Source: Actinomadura violacea | Lineage (GTDB): Bacteria > Actinomycetota > Actinomycetes > Streptosporangiales > Streptosporangiaceae | Assembly: GCF_017573465.1 (NCBI RefSeq) | Contig: NZ_JAGEPF010000017.1 | Span: 186,001-250,000, forward strand | DNA: 64,000 nt | Reading direction: 5' to 3' | In this document: positions 33,681 through 42,606 of the stretch, in pieces | Layout: the number at the start of each line of letters is the position of its first letter | Position numbering within the stretch: the first letter of the stretch is position 1 | The notes under the pieces: generated by a model | Told to the model about the DNA's origin: nothing | Database searches by the model: none | The model's input: the letters and a program-made list of their open reading frames with translations, nothing else | Position numbers and translations under genes: made by a program

Positions 33681-34427
33681 GTGATCACACATGATATGAC
33701 GCTCGTCCTAGGAGGGACAGGCCAGATCGGCCGCCGCATCGTGCAACGGCTGACCGGCCGCGACCTGCGCGTCCGGATCGGCTCTCGGTCGGGCGGCGTC
33801 CCCTTCGACTGGACGGACACCGCCACCTGGGCACCGGCGCTCGACGGCGTGCACGCCGCCTGCATCGCCGGCCGGCCCTCGATCGCCGCCCCCGCGGCGA
33901 TCGGCGCGTTCGCCCGGCTCGCCGTCGCGTCCGACGCGCGCCGCCTCGTCCTGCTGTCCGCCCGCGGCGAGCCCGAAGCGCAGGCCCGCGAACGGGCGCT
34001 CGCCGCCTCCGGCGCCGACTGGACCGTGCTCCGCGCCGCCCTCCCCGCCCAGGACTTCAGCGAAGGCCCCCTGCTCGGCCCCGTCCTGAACGGCGAGGTC
34101 GTGCTGCCCGCCGGCGCCGCCGAACCGTTCGTGGACGCCGCCGACATCGCCGACGCCGCCGCCGCCGTCCTCACCGAGGACGGCCACCGCGGCCGCACCT
34201 ACGACCTCACCGGACCCCGGCTCCTCACCTTCGCCGCCGCCGTCGCCGCCATCGCCGAGGCCACCGGCCGGCACATCGCGTTCGTCCCGGCGCCGGCGTC
34301 CTCCGGGCGCCGCACCCCGCTCGGCGACGGCGTCCGCCAGGTCCTCCGGCGCCCGCCCCGCGACTTCACCGACTACGCCCGCGACACCGCCGCCACCGGC
34401 ATCTGGAACACGAAGGACGCAGCATGA
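33681..34427 (+). CDS. NmrA/atypical SDR family NAD(P)-binding protein
   Basis: This 248-aa Rossmann protein starts with TLVLGGTGQIGRRIVQRL, the GxxGxxG nucleotide-binding motif. It has VDAADIADAAAAVLTEDGHRGRTYDLTGP, typical of NmrA-like and ergot-alkaloid-type SDR proteins. It lacks the YxxxK catalytic pair of classical SDRs. GTG 33681 is preceded by AGAGGA at 9 nt; ATG 33696 is the alternative. It overlaps the following DUF1772 gene by 4 bp. Confidence 0.82.
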   Translation: MITHDMTLVLGGTGQIGRRIVQRLTGRDLRVRIGSRSGGVPFDWTDTATWAPALDGVHAACIAGRPSIAAPAAIGAFARLAVASDARRLVLLSARGEPEAQARERALAASGADWTVLRAALPAQDFSEGPLLGPVLNGEVVLPAGAAEPFVDAADIADAAAAVLTEDGHRGRTYDLTGPRLLTFAAAVAAIAEATGRHIAFVPAPASSGRRTPLGDGVRQVLRRPPRDFTDYARDTAATGIWNTKDAA

Positions 34428-34966
34428 AACTCCTGCAGACCGGCACCCTCCTTGCCGCCACCCTCTCCACCGGCCTCATGGCCGGCCTGTTCGCGGCCTT
34501 CGCCTACGCGGTCATGCCGGGCCTCGGACGGTCGTCCGACCGGACCCTCGTCGAGGCGATGCAGACCATCAACAAGGCCATCCTCAACCCCGCCTTCATG
34601 CTCCCCTTCATGGGCTCCATCCCGCTGATCGGCCTCGCCACGTTCCTCGCCTGGCGCGGCCACGGCCGCCCCGCCCTGCCCTGGCTGATCGCCGCCCTCG
34701 TCCTCTACCTGGTCGCCTTCGCGGTCACCAGCGGCGTCAACGTCCCCCTCAACGACCAGCTCGCCAAGGCCGGCGACCCCCACCACATCAAGCACCTCCA
34801 CGCCGTCCGCGACCAGTTCGAGGGCCGGTGGGTGACCTGGAACATCGTCCGCGCCCTCCTCCACACCGCCGCGTTCGCCTGCCTCGCCGGAGCCCTGCTC
34901 GCCTACGGCACGCACCGCACCGCCGAGCCCCGCGCCGCCGCACAGATCAGCGACCAGCGGCACTGA
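34424..34966 (+). CDS. DUF1772 membrane protein (anthrone oxygenase-like)
   Basis: This 180-aa protein has four hydrophobic segments, with LLAATLSTGLMAGLFAAFAYAVMPGLGR at the start and NVPLNDQLAKAGDP and WVTWNIVRALLHTAAFACL later. These match DUF1772, which includes fungal anthrone oxygenases. In bacteria the gene often adjoins NmrA-like reductases, as here (4-bp overlap). The pair may act on a quinone-like or other redox-active small molecule; the substrate is unknown. Confidence 0.82.
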   Translation: MKLLQTGTLLAATLSTGLMAGLFAAFAYAVMPGLGRSSDRTLVEAMQTINKAILNPAFMLPFMGSIPLIGLATFLAWRGHGRPALPWLIAALVLYLVAFAVTSGVNVPLNDQLAKAGDPHHIKHLHAVRDQFEGRWVTWNIVRALLHTAAFACLAGALLAYGTHRTAEPRAAAQISDQRH

Positions 34967-35041
34967 CCCGGCTGTGAAAACGCACCCCCATGAGCCTGCG
35001 GGAGAAACCGGACCCGCTCCACCGGCCTCCGCCACAGCGGC

Positions 35042-35443
35042 CTACTCGAGTAGCCGCGACCCATCACCGAGCTCCAAGCTCCACGAGTCGCCGGCCTCCG
35101 CCTCCAAGGTCAGATGCCACGAATTGGAAAAGACGATCCGCTGATCCCCGCCGTCGAAAACGACCCACGACAACGGCGAAGCCCCGACAAGCCCCGCCAA
35201 CTCCTCATCTGAGAACTCCCCGAGCGACCGAGGAGCCGCAGATCCCTCCCCGCGAGGCCCGAGCGTATGAAGCACCGGCCCGCCGAACTCAAGAACCAAT
35301 CCACCGGTGAGCCGAAGAAAGAACGCCGGAGCAGCCCTGACCTCGACGACCCGCGCACCCCGAACCCTGAGGATCTTCCGATCCTCCCACTCCTCATAAA
35401 GAGCCACGCTCTGAACCCTGCCGCCCAGGCCCCACCAGCACAA
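35042..35443 (-). CDS. Hypothetical protein, DUF6188-like
   Basis: The 133-aa product is beta-rich: GARVVEVRAAPAFFLRLTGGLVLEFGGPV, LGEFSDEELAGLVGASPLSWVVFD, then IVFSNSWHLTLEAEAGDSWSLELGDGSRLL. The pattern of a small two-layer barrel ending in a W-x-L element resembles DUF6188, without certainty. TTG 35443 has GGAG upstream; GTG 35407 is the alternative start. Codon use is less GC-biased than in its neighbours, which hints at acquisition. No operon partner. Confidence 0.45.
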   Translation of the reverse strand: MCWWGLGGRVQSVALYEEWEDRKILRVRGARVVEVRAAPAFFLRLTGGLVLEFGGPVLHTLGPRGEGSAAPRSLGEFSDEELAGLVGASPLSWVVFDGGDQRIVFSNSWHLTLEAEAGDSWSLELGDGSRLLE

Positions 35444-35505
35444 CGCCCGAACTCCACGGCGGCCCCTTCGACCACAGGGGCCGCCGCGTCACACCCGGCG
35501 CAGCC

Positions 35506-36009
35506 TTACTGCGTCTCCCGAATGAGCGTGGCGGCCTGCCCGGAGAACTGCACGACGGCGTTGTGCGGCGCGGCCTGCACCCACTCGTCGAGCCCGTCGA
35601 TCGAGCACTTGCTGTCGTCGGACGGAGTGCTGCCGTCCGGGCACGTCCCCCCGGCGACCTGCAGGACGGTGTCGTTGGCGACGAAGAAGCCGATGTTCCC
35701 GACGAGGAACTTGCCCGGCGCCAGGTAGCGCAGGGTTCCCCACTTCGACTTGACCTGCTGCCCGCCCGGCTGGGCGAGCGGCGTGTGCCGAACCACGGGA
35801 GCGCCCGTGCTCCTCGGCGCCGAGGGCTCGCTCGGCGTGGAGGCGCCCGGCGTCGAGGGGCCGTCCGGCGTCTGCGTGGGCTCGCTGGACGCGGTCGGCG
35901 AGCCGGCGGGCGAGGCCGGCGCCGCCGCGGCGCCGCCGCCGTTGCTCCCGCAGGCCGTCAGCCCCAGCGCCAGCGCCGCCGCCACCCCGCCGATCACGAT
36001 CTTCCGCAT
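35506..36009 (-). CDS. Putative lipoprotein
   Basis: This 167-aa exported protein has MRKIVIGGVAAALALGLTAC, a clear signal peptide with lipobox LTAC. A Ser/Pro/Thr-rich linker (about residues 35-80) follows, then an 85-residue domain starting KWGTLRYLAPGKFLVGNIGFFVANDTVLQVAGG with two cysteines (GTCPDG, SKCSIDG). The C-terminal sequence SGQAATLIRETQ recurs in a fragment at 38.2 kb. Function unknown; ATG 36009 is well supported by the signal peptide. Confidence 0.7.
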   Translation of the reverse strand: MRKIVIGGVAAALALGLTACGSNGGGAAAAPASPAGSPTASSEPTQTPDGPSTPGASTPSEPSAPRSTGAPVVRHTPLAQPGGQQVKSKWGTLRYLAPGKFLVGNIGFFVANDTVLQVAGGTCPDGSTPSDDSKCSIDGLDEWVQAAPHNAVVQFSGQAATLIRETQ

Positions 36010-36244
36010 GGGTCCCGCTCCCGTCCTCGCCGCGCAACCTCCCTGGTCGCGCTGTGCCAAGTGAGATGCGACCCCCACCACCCGAAGTTGTCTCCCGCCT
36101 CCGTGATCAATCCAACCCCCGACCCCCCGAACCCACCCCCAGAACCCAGCGTCAAGACGCCCGAACCCCCAAGAATGTTCGCGCCCACTGAAAGGGCGGG
36201 CCTCGCTCGGGGCCCATTCGCGGTGGCGGACCGCGCCGGCGCCT

Positions 36245-38068
36245 GTGTACTGTTCCGATCATGACGAACAGAATCGAGTGTTCCCCCGGCCGGTGAGCGT
36301 GGCCAACGAGCGCAGCGCGCTCGACCGCCCGGTTTCCCTGTACGAACACGCACGGCGGCTGTTTCGGCTGAACCCGGACGGCCCGCTGCCCGATGGCGGC
36401 CGTCCCTGGCCGGATCGCGGCGACCACCCCGAAGTCCGGGTCCGCGAGCGCAAGGCCGCCCTCGCCGCCGTCCTGCGAGAATTCATCGACGACCCGTCCT
36501 TGACGGCCGCAGATCTCCACGATCGATGCACCGGCCTGGCGGTCACCACCATGGATGCGACCGGCGTCCTTCACGAGCTCGCGCCAGAACCTTCGCAGCG
36601 GCTCGTTGATGCGGCCCGGTGGCTCGTCAGGAACGGCTGGGATCGTCGCGCGGTCATCGTCGGACTGAGCCTGCTGTGCGGAAATGCCGAACTGCACGAT
36701 GTTCCGGTCGTCCAGACCGTCGGACTGCTGTCCTTCGCCGACCGTCTCGCCGTAGAGGTTCTGGCGAAGGTTCCCGGCGCTGAACACCACCTCATCTGGC
36801 TTACCGAACGCTCGCGAACCCGTATTCGGGTCGCGGCCGCCGAGGCGTTGTCCGGGAATGAGGATCCCGTGGTGCGGGACTGGGTGCTGTCGACGCCCAG
36901 GGAACTGCTGTCCAGCGAGCGCGCACGGAAGCTGGCCGAGTGGCACGGATTGGCCGAGAAACTCGGCCTGACGGCGGTGGACGACGCCCTCTGGGATCAC
37001 GCGGCGAACCTCCTGCTCGCGATGACCAGCACCCACAACTACCAGTCCGAGATCAGCAGATACCGGGACGCCACCGTCGTCTATCAGCGGTGGGTCGAAC
37101 TCGCGGACCGCCAACCGCCGACACTAGAGCGAGCCGCTTCACTGGCCATGGTCGCTCAGGACCTGTGCACGGGACCCGCGGCCCCGGTGGCCGGCACGCT
37201 TCGCCGAGGTCTCATCGAGACGATCAGCCGCGTGCTGCGCTCTCCGCAATGGGCGGAGATGCTGCACCACAGCGCGCGTTCGAGCGACCCGATCGAGGCC
37301 CGGCGCGCGACCTGGGTCCTCGGCGAACTGGCGAGCAACGACATCCCCGAAGAGAAGTTCGCGATCCGCGTCGTGGTGCCGGACCCGAACCCGGTCGGCT
37401 TCGCACAGGTCGAGGCCAGGGTCATGGTGGACGGGATGCCGGTCGTCGCGTCCGCGTTCGACAAGGGACCCGCTGAAAGCCCTGAAGGGCTCGTGCAGCT
37501 CAGGGCCACGAGCGAACCGAGGGAGGTCATGCTCGCCGAGGCGTACTGCACCGAGGGCTGCTGCGGTGGCCTCTACACCACCATCGTCCGCGAGGAGGCC
37601 GAGGTGGTCTGGAGGGATTGGCGCTCGTCCATGGCCGGCGACCCACCGCCGGACGTGCGGTTCGACGCGGCGGAGTACGACCGGGAGATCGCCCGAGCCG
37701 AGCAGGACCATGGCTGGGAATGGCCGGCCCGGACCGTGGCCCGCTTGGTGGAAGACGAACTCCGCGCCGACCCGACCATCCTTGGCCGGTGGGACTGTGC
37801 GCCAGGATGGTCCACTGCCTGGCTGCGAGATTTCGACACCGCCCGCCTGACGTTCGGCCACCCCGCACGCAGAGGCTCCTTCGAGGACCCCTCCATCCAG
37901 TTCGGCCTGGTCATCGACGTGAAGGATCGCGCCCCCGAAACCGTCGCGGCCGAGGTCATCGCCTCGATGCGGCACACCGACCCGAAGTCGGTCGCGGAGA
38001 TGATCGGCGGCAGCAAGGACGGAGCGGAGAAGCTGGGACTCGTCTACAAGAAGCCCACCCGCTGGTAG
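36245..38068 (+). CDS. Hypothetical protein, about 600 aa, helical-repeat-like
   Basis: I recognise no family in this large soluble protein. The first 340 residues are helix-rich and repeat-like (VRVRERKAALAAVLREFIDD, RLVDAARWLVRNGWDRRAVIVGLSLLCGN, RIRVAAAEALSGNEDPVVRDWVLS), suggesting HEAT-type repeats. A cysteine cluster YCTEGCCGGLYTTI lies near residue 435, and a C-terminal domain has VARLVEDELRADPTILGRWDC. GTG 36245, GTG 36278 and GTG 36293 are possible starts; none has a clear ribosome binding site. A long palindrome follows its end. Confidence 0.6.
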   Translation: MYCSDHDEQNRVFPRPVSVANERSALDRPVSLYEHARRLFRLNPDGPLPDGGRPWPDRGDHPEVRVRERKAALAAVLREFIDDPSLTAADLHDRCTGLAVTTMDATGVLHELAPEPSQRLVDAARWLVRNGWDRRAVIVGLSLLCGNAELHDVPVVQTVGLLSFADRLAVEVLAKVPGAEHHLIWLTERSRTRIRVAAAEALSGNEDPVVRDWVLSTPRELLSSERARKLAEWHGLAEKLGLTAVDDALWDHAANLLLAMTSTHNYQSEISRYRDATVVYQRWVELADRQPPTLERAASLAMVAQDLCTGPAAPVAGTLRRGLIETISRVLRSPQWAEMLHHSARSSDPIEARRATWVLGELASNDIPEEKFAIRVVVPDPNPVGFAQVEARVMVDGMPVVASAFDKGPAESPEGLVQLRATSEPREVMLAEAYCTEGCCGGLYTTIVREEAEVVWRDWRSSMAGDPPPDVRFDAAEYDREIARAEQDHGWEWPARTVARLVEDELRADPTILGRWDCAPGWSTAWLRDFDTARLTFGHPARRGSFEDPSIQFGLVIDVKDRAPETVAAEVIASMRHTDPKSVAEMIGGSKDGAEKLGLVYKKPTRW

Positions 38069-38144
38069 AGGTGCAGTCCTGGGGGCCACGTCGCAACCGC
38101 CGCCTTACCACCAGCCGCGCACGCGGCCCCTCACCGCGTCTCCG

Positions 38145-38176
38145 CTGCCCGCCGAGTTGGCCAACTCGGCGGGCAG
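38145..38176. terminator. Perfect 32-bp palindrome, probable terminator
   Basis: CTGCCCGCCGAGTTGG is followed directly by its exact reverse complement, so the arms meet at a central GGCC with no spacer. It lies 77 bp after the stop of the 600-aa gene. A transcript would fold into a stem of about 14 bp with a small loop. No T-run follows, so it could alternatively be a protein-binding site. Confidence 0.5.
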
Positions 38177-38220
38177 CCACGACCCGCCCCCGTCGGCCTT
38201 CAACACGCGCCCGCCGGACC

Positions 38221-38279
38221 TCGCCGCCACCGTCCGCATCTCCGGCCAGGCCGCCACCCGCATCCCCGAAACCCAGCAA
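38221..38279 (+). pseudogene. Fragment resembling the C-terminus of the nearby lipoprotein
   Basis: The translated stretch VRISGQAATRIPETQ closely matches VQFSGQAATLIRETQ, the end of the lipoprotein at 35506-36009, and the DNA matches by eye over about 50 bases. The fragment is in the opposite orientation, has no start or signal peptide and runs on into unrelated sequence. It is probably the remnant of an inverted duplicate flanking the 600-aa gene. Confidence 0.4.
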
Positions 38280-38680
38280 CGACCAGCAGCTCAGCGAACG
38301 AGACCGGAACCCACCGAACCTCGTAACCGGCGCAGAGGCGCTTGATTCCTCCTTGAATAGCCTGCCGAGTGAGAGATTCAAGGAGCCGAGATCGACCCAC
38401 CCCCGACCGCTTGTCCACGATCTGGTCCGTACCAACCGCTGCTGCTGGAGCCGGGATTGCCCCCCTCACTCGTTCGGGACGGTCGGCGTCAGCACCGGCA
38501 GGACCGGTCGCCACGATGTAGGCGTTTCAGCCCCGCGGAGCATCTGCCACCTTGGAAGTCCGCCAGCTTGGCGTGAAGAGCACTGCTTCGCACATGCGAC
38601 CGGCTGGCGAACCTCGTGTCCTTCCCGCGTGCATCCGAAGAAGATTGCAGAAGGGGAAGGCTTATCACCGGGAGGCAACG

Positions 38681-39275
38681 ATGCTGTTCAGGCGAGAGGT
38701 CCTTGAGGGGATCGCGGGCGGGCGGATCGACCGGGTGTTCCGGGTTGTGGGCCGAGCCCCGCGTCCACGCGGGGAGCACGCAGCGCACCTGGGCGGGGAT
38801 CATCGTCATCGACTCGGTCACGGCCGTCACCCCTGAGGAGATCACCGAAGAGGACGCCCTCCGCTCCGGCTTCCAAGATCGCGCTGCGCTGCTCACCGCC
38901 CTGTCCAAGAGCACCAAACAGGGCGGCTACCACCGCGTCATGCTCCATCTCGGCGGGCCCGACCCCCGATCGGAGCTGGCCGCCAACGCCGACCTGACCG
39001 ACCAGGAACTGGCCGACCTCAAAGCCGCCCTGGACGCCATCGACACCCGCAGCCGCCGCGCCCCCTGGACCCGCGAGGTTCTCCGCCTCATCGAGGAACA
39101 CCCCGGCCTTCGCGCCCTGGACCTGGCCGAACACCTGGGCCGCGACAAACTCCCTTTCAAGGCCGACGTCCGCCGCCTCAAAGCCCTCGGCCTCACCGAA
39201 AGCCTGGAGACCGGTTACCGCCTCTCCCCGCGCGGCAAGGCCCTCACGGCCTACCTACGCTCCTTGACCGAATGA
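38681..39275 (+). pseudogene. ASCH-domain protein gene with a frameshift
   Basis: Frame 1 from ATG 38681 reads MLFRREVLEGIAGGRIDRVFR, the usual start of actinobacterial ASCH/PUA-like proteins. The continuation WAEPRVHAGSTQRTWAG is in another frame and then runs without interruption to RLSPRGKALTAYLRSL (TGA at 39273-39275). Exactly one extra base around 38744-38747 (CGGGTTGTGG) explains the switch. The rest of the frame is well conserved: the ASCH part and a C-terminal winged-helix-like part (LGRDKLPFKADVRRLKALGLTES). ASCH proteins bind RNA or modified nucleotides. Either a recent pseudogene or a base error. Confidence 0.7.
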
Positions 39276-39417
39276 CCTACTTCGTAGGGTCCGCCCAAGC
39301 GACCGGGCTGTCCGACCTTGGGGGAGATACTAGAAGGACCATGGCCGTAAATGCGCAGAGACGGCTGACTGCGGCCTCGGGCCCGGCCGGCTCAGCTCAT
39401 CCTGTATCTGTGCTGAA

Positions 39418-39792
39418 CTAATCGGCTGTGCCGTCGAGGTCGCCGACGAGCGTGTCCGGCGCACGCATGCGCCAGGCGTCGGTGATGAGCTCTTCGAGAC
39501 GGTCGAGGTCCACTTCGCCCAGCCACAGCATGACCAGAGGCATCCCGTCGTAGCCGGGCGTGGTGAAGAAGCGCTCCGGCTCACCGAGCAGCAACGCCTG
39601 CTTCTCTGCCTCGTCGCCGACGTACAGGACGGCGATGTCGGTCCGGATGACGCGCGGCTTACCCGGTCTGCGCTCGGGATAGGACCAGACGAACCCTTTG
39701 CCACCGACCCGGAAATCGAAGCCGTCGCTGTCGATCTCGACCACATGAGGCAGCGCAAGTGCCAACCGGCGAACGTCTTCGGCGTCAGCCAT
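39418..39792 (-). CDS. MmcQ/YjbR-family protein
   Basis: This 124-aa protein starts ADAEDVRRLALALPHVVEIDSDGFDFRVGGKGFVWSYPER and continues with ALLLGEPERFFTTPGYDGMPLVMLWLGEVDLDRLEELITDAWRM, both typical of the CyaY-like-fold YjbR family. These small proteins have been proposed to bind DNA; function is unproven. ATG 39792 fits the family length. The gene stands alone between a frameshifted gene and a pseudogene. Confidence 0.85.
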   Translation of the reverse strand: MADAEDVRRLALALPHVVEIDSDGFDFRVGGKGFVWSYPERRPGKPRVIRTDIAVLYVGDEAEKQALLLGEPERFFTTPGYDGMPLVMLWLGEVDLDRLEELITDAWRMRAPDTLVGDLDGTAD

Positions 39793-40046
39793 CCTGACCG
39801 CTCCCAGACACCGGTTTCTGCACACGAGCAGGCTATCGCCCCACAAACCGCAAGGGGGCTCGAGGGGTGATCGACGGCCCGGAGCCACTCCCATGCCGCC
39901 CTCCGCGCCCTGCCCCGCCGTCTCCCCTCGTGAGCGCGCGAACTGGATCCGTACGGTTCGCTGGCCCGCTGCGCTCCAAGTTGCTCAGAATCCCAGCTAG
40001 CCATCCGTGGCGTCGGGCGAAGCGAGGGCGACGTACGTTTGGCGGC

Positions 40047-40706
40047 ATGAGGCCGAACCTGCCGGCTGGATGCGATCTGATCGCGTATGGCGGGAACGTT
40101 GAGGACCTCGTGCTCATGCGGGCCTTCGGTGACCGGCATTGTGGGTTCTTCCCGGACGTCGGTCCAGGAACCCGGTCCAGGGGCCGCTGACCAAGAACCT
40201 GGTGGATCGGCTTGGCTGGCACGGGTGAACATTGAGCCGCTGCCCGAGCGTTTCGAGAGATTGCGGGCTGCTCGGCCGGTGAAGTGATGTTGGCGTAGCG
40301 ATCGGGGAGCAGCCTGCTGTGCCGAGCTTCTTGTCCTGGGCCAGGGAAGATATGCGGCGGTGGTCTGAGCACGCTCGACCGGCACGTACCGGCGCTGCAC
40401 CTTGCCGATGGTTGACGGTGTGAGGAGCTACGCGTCGAGGTGCAGCGGCTGGAGTCGGTGCTGTCGGAGTACGCGCAGCCGGGATTCGATCTTTTGAAGG
40501 TGGACGTCGAGGGGCCCGAGGCGTCCGTATTGGCCTCGGCGGATCTGGCAGCGTGACGACCGCGGGCGATCGTGGTCGAAGCGATAGTGCCGTTGATATC
40601 GCGTCCCAGCCATCACGAGTGGGAGCCGGGAGTGTTCGCGGGCGGGTGTACGAATTGACGCTGTTCGACGGGCTGAATCACTTCTACGCGCGTGACGACA
40701 AGCCGG
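40047..40706 (+). pseudogene. FkbM-type methyltransferase pseudogene, copy A
   Basis: The opening MRPNLPAGCDLIAYGGNVEDLVLMRAFGDRHCGFFPDVG is an FkbM-family SAM-methyltransferase start. The frame breaks near 40170, a TGA at 40554-40556 replaces the Trp codon present in copy B, and other small indels occur. The segments LDLLKVDVEG-like and LFDGLN.FYARDD can still be read in shifted frames. Similarity stops at about 40706, where a degenerate tRNA-like sequence begins. About 250 bp before it (39793-40046) hold no gene that I can see. Confidence 0.75.
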
Positions 40707-40786
40707 GGAGTGGTGGTATTTGAACCCACGACTTTTTCATCCCGAACCGATGATCTTGCACATACCAAGACGCGCGCCCAACACCG
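40706..40786 (-). pseudogene. Degenerate tRNA-Pro-like sequence, possible attachment site
   Basis: Read on the minus strand, a D-stem GCGC/GTGC with a CTTGGTA-type loop, an anticodon region TTCGGGA (CGG, proline) and a 3' part GTCGTGGGTTCAAAT followed by ACCACCACTCC align well with actinobacterial tRNA-Pro. The acceptor stem pairs poorly, the 53-61 T-stem pair is lost and the anticodon arm has extra bases, so it should not be functional. It lies between the end of FkbM copy A and the integrase gene, where an attachment site is expected. Confidence 0.45.
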
Positions 40787-40914
40787 TTTCGCGGTAAAGT
40801 CCCAGGTGGATGGCCTGCCTCGTTGTCAGTGAGTGATGGCCAGGATCACGCCGTCACACATAGTCCGGGGTCAAATGAGGGTCAGATGATCAAGCCTGGG
40901 AGGTGCGAAGCCCC

Positions 40915-42255
40915 GTGGGGCAGACACGCAAAAGAGTAGGCAAGGACGGCAAGCCTCGCTACACGGCCTACTACGACGACATCCGGGGCCAGCGGAGATC
41001 GGCCGGAACCTATGCAAGCAAGAAGGAAGCCGAAAAAGCATGGCAACGCGCCGAAGTGAAGGTCTCAGAAGGAAGAACCGGAGAACCCGCACGCGGAAGA
41101 CAGCGCTTCCAAGACTACGTCGAGAACACCTGGCTCCCGAACCATGAGATGGAGGCCAGCACCCGAGAGGGCTACACCTACACCATCTACAAGCACATCA
41201 TGCCGGAGTTCGGCCGCATGCGGATGGTCGACATCCTCCCCGAGCACGTCCGAGCCTGGATCGCCAAGCTCAAGAAGCAGGGCATGAAGCCCGTGACCAT
41301 CCGCTGCACCAAAATCATCCTCAGTGCCATCTTCACCACGGCACTGGAAGACCAGGTCACCTTCCTCCACCCCTGCCGCGGAGTGAAGGCCCCGCCCGTC
41401 GTCCGCAAGCCGCTCAAGATCGTCACACCGGAGCAGTTCGACGACATCTACAACGCCTTGCCCGACGGAACCTTCCGAATCCTCACCGAAACAGAGATCG
41501 AGAGCGGCCTCCGCTGGGGCGAGCTCAGCGAGCTGCGTCCCAAGGACCTCAACCTCAGAACCCGCATCCTCACGGTCAGCCGCACGGTGGTGGAGCTCAA
41601 CCCGAAGTTCCACCCGGACGGCGGCCACTTCCTCGTCAAGGACTACCCGAAGGACAAGGAGTACCGCCGCTTCAAGCTCAGCGCCCAGATGGCCGAGAAG
41701 CTCGAAGACCACATCAGGGCGGCGCGCCTCACCAGAGACGACCTCCTCTTCCACATGCCGCCCCAGGACAAGCCCCGCGCCCGCATCACCGAGATCCCCG
41801 ACCCGGCAACCCTCGGCCGCACCGAACCCAACGACAAGGGCCGCACCTACAACCACGGAACCCTCAGTGGCTACACCGCCGGCAGATGCCGCTGCGACTA
41901 CTGCCGCGGAGCCTTCGCCCTCTACCGGGCCGCCCGCCGCGCCGGAGGCAAGGACAACCCGCGCCCCCTCCGCACGCGCATGACGGACGGCCACATCCCC
42001 AACGACTGGTTCCGCCGCAACATCTGGTACCCGGCCATCACCGCCGCCGGCCTCGACTTCAGACCGACCATGCGCGACCTACGCCACGCCCACGCCTCTT
42101 GGCTCCTCAACGGCGGCGCCGACCTCCAGATAGTCAAAGAACGCCTAGGCCACGCCTCCATCGCCACCACAGAGCGCTACCTACACACCCTCCCCGACGC
42201 CGACGAGACAGCCCTAGAAGCCCTAGCCAGAACTCGGAGCAGGTCAGGCACGTGA
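40915..42255 (+). CDS. int: Tyrosine-type site-specific integrase
   Basis: This 446-aa recombinase of the phage/AICE type has an N-terminal arm-binding part (GKPRYTAYYDDIRGQRRSAGTYASKKEAEKAW), a core-binding domain and a catalytic domain with Arg in ESGLRWGELSELRP, the HxxR box in MRDLRHAHASWLL, LGHAS, and the nucleophilic tyrosine in TTERYLHTL. Inside the catalytic domain is an insertion with YTAGRCRCDYCRGAFALYRAARR, a Cys-rich motif that may bind zinc. GTG 40915 is chosen for GGGAGG 11 nt upstream; GTG 40903 is the alternative. It is adjacent to the tRNA-like sequence and may have used it as attB. Confidence 0.92.
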   Translation: MGQTRKRVGKDGKPRYTAYYDDIRGQRRSAGTYASKKEAEKAWQRAEVKVSEGRTGEPARGRQRFQDYVENTWLPNHEMEASTREGYTYTIYKHIMPEFGRMRMVDILPEHVRAWIAKLKKQGMKPVTIRCTKIILSAIFTTALEDQVTFLHPCRGVKAPPVVRKPLKIVTPEQFDDIYNALPDGTFRILTETEIESGLRWGELSELRPKDLNLRTRILTVSRTVVELNPKFHPDGGHFLVKDYPKDKEYRRFKLSAQMAEKLEDHIRAARLTRDDLLFHMPPQDKPRARITEIPDPATLGRTEPNDKGRTYNHGTLSGYTAGRCRCDYCRGAFALYRAARRAGGKDNPRPLRTRMTDGHIPNDWFRRNIWYPAITAAGLDFRPTMRDLRHAHASWLLNGGADLQIVKERLGHASIATTERYLHTLPDADETALEALARTRSRSGT

Positions 42256-42262
42256 TAGCCGC

Positions 42263-42321
42263 GACGGGACTGTCTGAAAGCTGATCAACAGCTCACCCAC
42301 AGACTTTCAGGCAGTCCCGTC
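42263..42321 (+). terminator. Long inverted repeat after the integrase gene
   Basis: GACGGGACTG-T-CTGAAAG pairs with CTTTCAG-G-CAGTCCCGTC across a 23-nt loop. The 17 paired positions with one mismatch start 7 bp after the integrase stop. It is most simply a terminator, though the length would also suit a recombination or phage-type site. Confidence 0.55.
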
Positions 42322-42606
42322 GGGAGGGCTGTCTACTTAGCTGGCCGCAGGGGTTCTCCCAATCGGCGCTGCCACCACCGACTTCGTCCATAAGATCGGG
42401 CACCAGAGTCCGTGGGTCCGACAACCTCAGCGCTCATGGCGCTGATCTAGTCCGTAATAAGTGGTTCCATCGGAGTCGGAGTTGACACATGGAGATGCGG
42501 GCGAACCGTTTCGAGGGTCCTACGCCCTGCTTTGGGGTATTCTCGACCGTCAAGTCCAAGTGCTGCTGCACATCAGTACCGTGACCGAGGCAAGCAGTTC
42601 CAGACC
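42322..42606. other. Intergenic region before the helicase gene
   Basis: No supported gene is visible. The base composition falls towards that of the helicase gene. A Cys-containing 31-codon frame begins at ATG 42489 but has no ribosome binding site. The promoter of the helicase gene is presumably here. Confidence 0.4.
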
